DNA of 11,443 nucleotides from an uncultured Bacilli bacterium. Its GTDB lineage: Bacteria > Bacillota_I > Bacilli_A > RF39 > UBA660. Positions 5,589 through 11,443 of the stretch are shown here, in pieces. Made by a program: the position numbers and the translations under genes. Below the pieces are notes generated by a model that saw only the letters and a program-made list of their open reading frames with translations, was not told the DNA's origin and ran no database searches. The first letter of the stretch is position 1; each line of letters starts with the position of its first letter. The DNA lies in contig CANPZJ010000116.1 of assembly GCA_947588795.1 (NCBI GenBank), forward strand, positions 1-11,443. The letters run 5' to 3'.

Positions 5589-8500
5589 ATGAAACATACA
5601 AAATTTAAGTATTATATTTTATTATTTTTAATGGTAATTTTATTACCATTAAAAGTTATGGCTAAAAATATTAATTTAGATATTGATAAATATGATTTAA
5701 CTATTGGTGATGAAATAACTGTCAGTGTTAGTTTAGATGATGAAATAAAAGCTTATGCTGTTATGGCTACTTTCACTTATGATGAAAATGTTTTCACAAG
5801 AATAGATGTTGATGATTTTGCTACTTTAAATCAAAATATGACTATTTCTTATAATGATAATAGTAAGAAATTTGGTTTAATAAATGAAACTGGAAAATTA
5901 AATAATGAATTATTTCAAGTCCATTTAAAAGTAAAAGATGATGCTAATGTTGGTGATACGAATATTGCATTAACTAATATTGTAGTATCTGATGGTAAAA
6001 ACAAAGAAGAATACGATAAAACAATTAAAACAGTTTTAGTTACTAGAGATGCTAAGCCTGGTGAAGAAATACCTACTAATAAACCTAATAAAGTTGAAGA
6101 TAAAAAAGTAGAAGAACTTAAAGTATTTACATCTAAACCTTTTATGGTTACTTTAGGTATTATTGCTATTGCGGTTTTATTATCAGTTATTTATTTAGTA
6201 TTATTTAAAAAAGATAAAAAGAATTTAAGAAATATTTTAGTAGGTATTGCTACGGTATTAACTATATCTTTTGTAGCATTATATATTGTTAATATTAATA
6301 AAAGAGATGTTAATAATGATGGTGTTAAAGATTATAATGATGCTAAAGAAATACTTGAATATCTTTTAGATATAACTGGTAAGGAAGAAAAAGAAAATAA
6401 CAATAATACTTCTAATAAAACTAATGGTAATAAAAAGCCTAATATAAAACCTAATAATAAATATGATGTTAATAATGATGGTAAAGTTGATATAAATGAT
6501 GCTGCTAATAATACGGAAAATGTTACTGAAAATACTAAAGTATCTTTAAAAGAGCAAAAAGATCAAGATAATTATGTCAAAAAAGGTGATATTACTTTAA
6601 AATTTAATGCTGAAATTACTCCTAAAAGTGTAACTATAACTAAAGTTAAAATTAATGATAAATATTATGATGTTATCAATAATAATGGGGAATATTCTGT
6701 TACTATTAAATCTAATAAAGCTGGTAAATGTGAATTTGTTATTACTAGTGTAATTTTATCTAATGGTAAAGAAGTAAATGCTAAACTTAAATTTACAAGA
6801 GAAGTATTAAAAGATACACCTTATGTAAATAAATTTAATTTAAATGATGAAAAAGGCTCATTAAGTTTTGAATTAGTAGATATAGATGATGCTTTTATAA
6901 ATGGAGAAGCTACTATTTATGATGGGGAAAAAGTTATTGCTAAAGAAGAAGTAAAGAGTACAACTAAAATAAATGATATTCCGGTTGATGAAGATAAAGT
7001 TTATCGTTTAGAAGTAGTAGGAGAATATGATTTAGATAGTAATAAAAATGATGATAATAATCATTTTAATAATCAAACTATGTTTAATCATTCCTTTATG
7101 ATTGGGGGAGATTATAACTTTACTTTAACTGATTTAGGAATTACTGATGCAATTAAAAAGGGCGAAAAACCAGTTATAAGCTTTACAAGTACAAATACTA
7201 AAGAAGTACCGGTTGAAAATGCATCTTTAACTATTGGAGATAAAACTAATAGTTATGTTATTAGTAAAATAGATGGTAATAATTATGAAGTTATTTTAGA
7301 AGATGCTGATATGTCAGTAGGCAAACATAAAGTTAATTTAGATAGTGTTAGATTAAAATCTTTAAAAACATTTAATAATAAAGAAGATTATCAAGCTAAT
7401 ACTCTAACTTATACAGTTTTAAAAGAATCACCAAAAGTAACTAGTTTAAATGTAGAAGAAGATTCCGAAAATAAAACTATAATTGCTAAATTTAGTATTA
7501 AAGATGAAAATAGTGCTATTAGTAGTTTAAAAGTTGTTTTAGTTGATTCTACTGGGGCAGTTATTTCATCACAAACTTTAACAAGAGAAGAATACTTAGA
7601 AAAAGGTGAAGTATCACTATCTTATGATGGTAGTACCGATGGTAATTATAAAGTTAAAGTTTTAGCTGATTATGCCCTAAGTGATCAATATAATTATACT
7701 GATAAACCAATTGGGGAAGAATCAATAACAGTTAATACTGGTGTTTATATTGAAGCTATTGAATATGTGGAAACAACGCAAAATGATCGAGTAATTGATA
7801 GTGGTAGATTTGCTAGTAAAGGTCAAAAATTCTATCGGATGAATTTTACTATACATACTAAAGGAGTAAGAAGTTATACTAGACTTTCGGCTATTACAAT
7901 TAATGGTTTAAATTATACTGCTAATGGTGGAGCCTCTGCTGTCGAAAATGCTGAAGGTGAATATAGATATGCTTCAACTGTGGCTATAACTGTGCCTAAA
8001 GAAGCAGGTATTATGAAAGTAACTGCTAATCGTGTTCAATTAGAGGTTAATAGTTATAATTATAAAGTTAATCAATTTTATCATGTTCCAGATGTATCTA
8101 AAGAATATGAAGTATTAAAAGACATTCCAAGTATTGCTAATTTAAAAATACAAAATGAAGATTATGAAACTAAAGAAGTTACCTTTAATTTTGATGTTTT
8201 AGATAAAGAAAATTCATTTATAAGTGGTAAATTAGAATTAAATGGTAAGAGTGAAGAGATAAGTAAGGGTAATAATACAATTACTTTTAAAGATATTGAA
8301 ACAGATAAGGTACATGATTTAACTTTTAAAGCTGATTATAAATTAAGTACAGGTGAAATAGAAGATCCAATTAAACAAACAGAAAAAACTAATGCGGAAA
8401 TATATAAAGTTAAATATGGTTTATATGAAGAAGATATTTATAATGATATTCATATAAGTGAAGGTATTCCATTTAGTGAGAAAAATAATAAATATTTTGA

Positions 8501-11443
8501 AAAAAATGAAGATATTAAATTAAATCTTACTATTGATGGTATCCCAGAATATTTAAATGTTTATCCAGAAAGAGTAATTATAAATGATCAAGAATATGAT
8601 TTAAAAGCTTTAACAAATTGTCATGAAGTAACTTTAGATGGTTATACTTCATCTGGCGAAAAAGAACTTAAAATTAGTTCAATTATTTTAAATAATGGTA
8701 AAGTTATCACTTTAGATAAAGAAATTACTATTGAAGTATTAAAAGACATACCAAAAATAACTGATTATAAATATGCTATTAATGATGATAGTATTAAAAT
8801 TACTTTAGCTAGTAAAGATAGTGACTCAGCTTTAGATGGTAATTTACAAGTTATAATAGAAGATGATACAGGAAAAGAACTTTATAATGGTAAATATCAA
8901 GATATAATCGAATTTAAAAAGAATAAAGATGCTTTAAGATATTATGTATCTATTATAGGTAGTTATGATAGGGATATTGATAAAAAAGAAGGTAGTGAAA
9001 ACTATAATAAAGATATTAAATTATTAGATGAAACTATTTCTCTAGATAAAAATAATATTGAATTAAAAGATATAACTTATATAACACTTTTTAAAGAAGA
9101 AAATGATAAAATATTAGAGATTAGAGAAATTACTAAAGAGGAAATAGATGAAAATATAGATAAGTATTTTGTTGAAGTTAATATGGAAAATATGCCTTCT
9201 GTTTATGCTAAAATTAAAAAAGTAACTATTGAAGATAATCATTTAATGTTAATTTTAGATTATGAATATGTAACTAAAGAAGAAAGTAAATCAAAAGAAA
9301 TAAAAGTTGATTTTGGCACTATAGTAGGTGGAGTTGCTAAAAACGAAACTAATCCAGTAAATGAATTTAATATTTTAAAAGAAAAAATTAAGAATAACGA
9401 AAATATTGTTTTAACTCATGATTATGATTTAAAAGATATTGAAGTTACTACAAGTTATTATTTTGAAAACTTTAGTGGTTCAATTGATGGTAATGGTCAT
9501 AAAATAACTAATTTAAGTAAACAATTATTTAAAGAAATTAGTAATGTAGAAATTAAAAATTTAACTATTGAAAATGCTAATGTAAATGGGGCTGTTCGTG
9601 GTATTTTGGCAGATAAAGCTACTAGTACAACCTTATATAATGTTCATTTATATAATGGTAATATTAAAGCTAATGATACATCAGCTGGTACTGCTATTAT
9701 GCTTGGTGAAACTAGAGATAGTATTGATATTCAAAATTCATCAATTGTGGGTAGTTCTGTTAGTGGTGGTAAAAGAACTGGTGGCTTTATAGGACAAGCC
9801 TATGGTAATGTAACTCTAGTTAATTCTTATATTAATGATAGTACTGTTGATGGTAGTCTAGATGCTATTGGGGGTATCATTGGGGAAATTAGTAGTGTTA
9901 ATACAGCAGTAATAAATAATTGTTATAGTAAAGTTGTTATGAATGCTGGTAATGGTACAGCTAAAGCTGGTATTTTAGGTTATACTAATAATGGTAATAG
10001 AACTAAATTAAGTAATAGTTTAAGTATGGCTGATGGTACTAATGGGTATAAAGTATATGGTAATAATATATCTGCTACTAATGTTTATGAGTTAAAGGAA
10101 TCTGCTATGAAATCACAAGCTGGTGGTCAAATTAAATCAGTTCCTAAAGATGAAATTAATAAAGAATTCTTTATTAATTCGTTAAATTGGGATGAAGAGG
10201 TCTGGAATTTAGATAATGTATCAGCTGATGTACCACCTATCTTAAAAGGTGAAAAATTTGAAGTTAAAAAAAGCCCAATTGAAACTGAAGATGGTTATGA
10301 TCCAAATAAAAGAGTACTTTATAATAACTTAATGAAATTAATGCCTTTCTATGATAGTGAAAAAATAGTTAGAACAGGTATGCATATTACTGATGATAAT
10401 TTACTAAATAAAGAAATCGAGCATATTGTACCAATTGATAGTAAAGGAAGTATTGTTACATATTTAACTAGTGATAATCTAAAGAAAATAAGTAAGATAA
10501 AAGTAGTTTATAAAACGAAAGAAAAAGTTACTTATGATGTTAAATTTGATAATACTTATGATATGGTAGCAAGTTATCGTATACCAAAACTTAATATTGA
10601 TTACACTTATAATCATTATGTAATTGATGCTAACTCACAAGTAGTAAATAATATAACTAATTATTTAAAAGATTTAAGTTATACAAATAATTTAGATACT
10701 TTAACTGCTACTAAAGATAGTAGAATATTAAAAGATTTTTATAATGATGTTACTAGTAAAGAATTAAAAGAATTTACTTTAAAATATTTATCTAATAGTA
10801 ATTATACTAATACTACTAATAATGATAGTATTAATAGTCATTTGGAAAGTGAAATTAAAAAAGATAAAAAGATTGAAAAAGTATTATATATGTATAATTA
10901 CTTTAGAAGATTCTATGATGTAGAAATAGATGGTATGAAACTATATGATTTTATGCTATTTAACATGAATGGCTTTGATGAATCATTAACAAGCCAAATG
11001 GTAGCTCGTATTTATTTACAAGATGGTAATAACTTTAATACAGGATCTACTGGTACTAAATATCGTGATTTATTAAGTAGTTATACTAAACTTAATACTA
11101 TTGCGAAATTCATAGAATATATGGTTACCGAATTTAGTGATGATAATATGAATGATTGGGTAAGAGGTGAATTTGAAGGTTACTTAGTAGAAATTCCGGT
11201 TAAAGGACATGAGAAAGATATTGAGTACACTTTATGGGATCACTTTAGTAATGAAGATGCCGCTTATAATAATCCACATAGAGCATATGATATGATGTTA
11301 CCAATTCTTACTTTACCTAAAAATGCAGCATATATAATTTCAACACCAGTTCAATTTATCATTGGGGCGCAAAGAAGTTATATCGAAGATCCAGAAGATC
11401 CTACATCACAAAGTATTTTCCAAAGAAGAGTTCAAAGTTATGC
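5589..11443 (+). CDS. Giant surface zinc metalloprotease of peptidase family M26 (IgA1 protease/Zmp-like), 3' end outside window
   Basis: One uninterrupted frame of 1951 complete codons, open at the window edge. Order of parts: signal peptide (residues 1-25, cleavage likely after V-M-A); cohesin-like domain (26-153); Pro/Lys/Glu linker; two membrane helices (about 185-206 and 214-236) joined by a Lys-rich loop; two dockerin-type calcium loops (240-251, 293-304); about four repeated modules to residue 1258; a GLUG-type beta-helix with FSGSIDGNGHKITNL (1295-1309), TGGFIG and IGGIIG; and from about 1575 the M26 C-terminal domain, with LMKLMPFY and MMLPILTLP...AYIIS (about 1902-1918) as in streptococcal Zmp proteins. 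In those proteins HEMTH follows about 100-130 residues later, hence outside this window. The family cleaves IgA1, mucins or other host glycoproteins, but the target here is unknown. No LPxTG is visible, so anchoring is probably by the helix pair, a topology also used by Zmp enzymes. Confidence 0.87.
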   Translation, partial: MKHTKFKYYILLFLMVILLPLKVMAKNINLDIDKYDLTIGDEITVSVSLDDEIKAYAVMATFTYDENVFTRIDVDDFATLNQNMTISYNDNSKKFGLINETGKLNNELFQVHLKVKDDANVGDTNIALTNIVVSDGKNKEEYDKTIKTVLVTRDAKPGEEIPTNKPNKVEDKKVEELKVFTSKPFMVTLGIIAIAVLLSVIYLVLFKKDKKNLRNILVGIATVLTISFVALYIVNINKRDVNNDGVKDYNDAKEILEYLLDITGKEEKENNNNTSNKTNGNKKPNIKPNNKYDVNNDGKVDINDAANNTENVTENTKVSLKEQKDQDNYVKKGDITLKFNAEITPKSVTITKVKINDKYYDVINNNGEYSVTIKSNKAGKCEFVITSVILSNGKEVNAKLKFTREVLKDTPYVNKFNLNDEKGSLSFELVDIDDAFINGEATIYDGEKVIAKEEVKSTTKINDIPVDEDKVYRLEVVGEYDLDSNKNDDNNHFNNQTMFNHSFMIGGDYNFTLTDLGITDAIKKGEKPVISFTSTNTKEVPVENASLTIGDKTNSYVISKIDGNNYEVILEDADMSVGKHKVNLDSVRLKSLKTFNNKEDYQANTLTYTVLKESPKVTSLNVEEDSENKTIIAKFSIKDENSAISSLKVVLVDSTGAVISSQTLTREEYLEKGEVSLSYDGSTDGNYKVKVLADYALSDQYNYTDKPIGEESITVNTGVYIEAIEYVETTQNDRVIDSGRFASKGQKFYRMNFTIHTKGVRSYTRLSAITINGLNYTANGGASAVENAEGEYRYASTVAITVPKEAGIMKVTANRVQLEVNSYNYKVNQFYHVPDVSKEYEVLKDIPSIANLKIQNEDYETKEVTFNFDVLDKENSFISGKLELNGKSEEISKGNNTITFKDIETDKVHDLTFKADYKLSTGEIEDPIKQTEKTNAEIYKVKYGLYEEDIYNDIHISEGIPFSEKNNKYFEKNEDIKLNLTIDGIPEYLNVYPERVIINDQEYDLKALTNCHEVTLDGYTSSGEKELKISSIILNNGKVITLDKEITIEVLKDIPKITDYKYAINDDSIKITLASKDSDSALDGNLQVIIEDDTGKELYNGKYQDIIEFKKNKDALRYYVSIIGSYDRDIDKKEGSENYNKDIKLLDETISLDKNNIELKDITYITLFKEENDKILEIREITKEEIDENIDKYFVEVNMENMPSVYAKIKKVTIEDNHLMLILDYEYVTKEESKSKEIKVDFGTIVGGVAKNETNPVNEFNILKEKIKNNENIVLTHDYDLKDIEVTTSYYFENFSGSIDGNGHKITNLSKQLFKEISNVEIKNLTIENANVNGAVRGILADKATSTTLYNVHLYNGNIKANDTSAGTAIMLGETRDSIDIQNSSIVGSSVSGGKRTGGFIGQAYGNVTLVNSYINDSTVDGSLDAIGGIIGEISSVNTAVINNCYSKVVMNAGNGTAKAGILGYTNNGNRTKLSNSLSMADGTNGYKVYGNNISATNVYELKESAMKSQAGGQIKSVPKDEINKEFFINSLNWDEEVWNLDNVSADVPPILKGEKFEVKKSPIETEDGYDPNKRVLYNNLMKLMPFYDSEKIVRTGMHITDDNLLNKEIEHIVPIDSKGSIVTYLTSDNLKKISKIKVVYKTKEKVTYDVKFDNTYDMVASYRIPKLNIDYTYNHYVIDANSQVVNNITNYLKDLSYTNNLDTLTATKDSRILKDFYNDVTSKELKEFTLKYLSNSNYTNTTNNDSINSHLESEIKKDKKIEKVLYMYNYFRRFYDVEIDGMKLYDFMLFNMNGFDESLTSQMVARIYLQDGNNFNTGSTGTKYRDLLSSYTKLNTIAKFIEYMVTEFSDDNMNDWVRGEFEGYLVEIPVKGHEKDIEYTLWDHFSNEDAAYNNPHRAYDMMLPILTLPKNAAYIISTPVQFIIGAQRSYIEDPEDPTSQSIFQRRVQSY
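5664..6047 (+). other. Cohesin-like domain within the M26-like protein
   Basis: Residues 26-153 follow the cohesin pattern: GDEITVSVSL near the start, then F-T-Y-D-E-N-V-F (the usual 'YDP.VL' strand), a short turn with G-K-L, and V-H-L-K-V-K-D-D-A-N-V-G-D before the last strands. Cohesins are beta-sandwich modules that bind dockerins or, in free-standing bacterial proteins, serve other adhesive roles. The match is by pattern only and is remote. Confidence 0.6.
6306..6500 (+). other. Two dockerin-type calcium-binding loops in the M26-like protein
   Basis: Residues 240-251 and 293-304 both read D-V-N-N-D-G-x-x-D-x-N-D, with calcium ligands at loop positions 1, 3, 5, 9 and 12 (D240, N242, D244, D248, D251; D293, N295, D297, D301, D304). 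The first loop is followed by a helix like a dockerin F-helix (A-K-E-I-L-E-Y-L-L). After the second loop that helix is degenerate and Asn/Thr-rich. An Asn/Lys/Pro linker separates them. The segment lies just outside the second membrane helix. Confidence 0.7.
6516..9360 (+). repeat. Four divergent ~205-230 aa repeat modules in the M26-like protein
   Basis: A recurring joint V-L-K-[DE]-x-P occurs at residues 406-411, 610-615, 842-847 and 1050-1055, a spacing of 204, 232 and 208 residues. Each joint is preceded by a strand-rich segment (I-T-x-V-x-I-N-x-x-x-Y ... L-x-N-G-K-x-V) and followed by one with D-x-D-x-A-[FI] and a later Y-x-[LV]-x-V-x-x-x-Y-D-L motif. Pneumococcal Zmp proteins have a similar strand-rich N-terminal half. 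The modules probably form a beta-domain stalk that extends the protease away from the cell. Divergence at DNA level shows they are old duplications. Confidence 0.65.

Noticed and set aside
9586..9792. Short plus-strand open frame of 68 codons
   Set aside because: It lies wholly inside the M26-like reading frame in another phase, has an implausible hydrophobic composition and no ribosome site. It is a shadow of the real gene.
1..11443. CRISPR array, tRNA or rRNA genes
   Set aside because: No regularly spaced direct repeats and no tRNA or rRNA-like GC-rich structured segments were seen.

Overview
The window is very AT-rich and bacterial. It uses Shine-Dalgarno sites of the AGGAGG type and A/T-ending codons. 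TGG encodes Trp while TGA acts as a stop (the CAAX-protease gene ends in TGA within an ATGA overlap), so the code is the standard bacterial one and not the Mycoplasma code. Gene content (CPBP protease, M26 metalloprotease, CpaE-like protein, cohesin/dockerin-type modules) points to a low-GC Gram-positive lineage of the Bacillota. An uncultured gut Bacilli/Erysipelotrichia-like organism is my best guess, from composition and gene families only.

Left block, minus strand (1-2740): a leftward run encodes a polytopic membrane protein resembling GT-C type glycosyltransferases, then a CPBP intramembrane protease, then the N-terminal part of a membrane-anchored calcineurin-like phosphoesterase that leaves the window. 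The last two overlap by four bases. The phosphoesterase has altered metal-ligand motifs.

Middle block, plus strand (2820-5435): a divergent promoter drives a compact five-gene operon. Two tandem paralogous Flp-sized proteins (84 and 78 aa, Cys-rich) are followed by two paralogous TadE-sized proteins (179 and 154 aa) and a CpaE/TadZ-like protein with a degenerate P-loop. A hairpin with a GAAA loop and a T8 tract ends the operon. All four small proteins begin with a very short motif, M-[KR]-[EA]-A-[TI]-G, directly before one membrane segment. This looks like the subunit and localisation part of a divergent Tad-like pilus or surface-filament system. The assembly ATPase, the TadB/TadC membrane proteins and a prepilin peptidase are not in the window.

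Right block, plus strand (5397-11443): 192 bases of intergenic DNA hold the terminator, a second imperfect inverted repeat and a possible promoter. They lead into one uninterrupted reading frame of at least 1951 codons, open at the window edge. It encodes a giant surface protein: signal peptide, cohesin-like domain, two membrane segments, two dockerin-type calcium loops, about four ~205-230 aa repeat modules, a GLUG-type beta-helix region and the start of the peptidase M26 (IgA1 protease/Zmp) C-terminal domain. The HExxH zinc site is expected just beyond the window. Together the blocks suggest a cell-surface region for attachment and for cutting host or neighbour glycoproteins.
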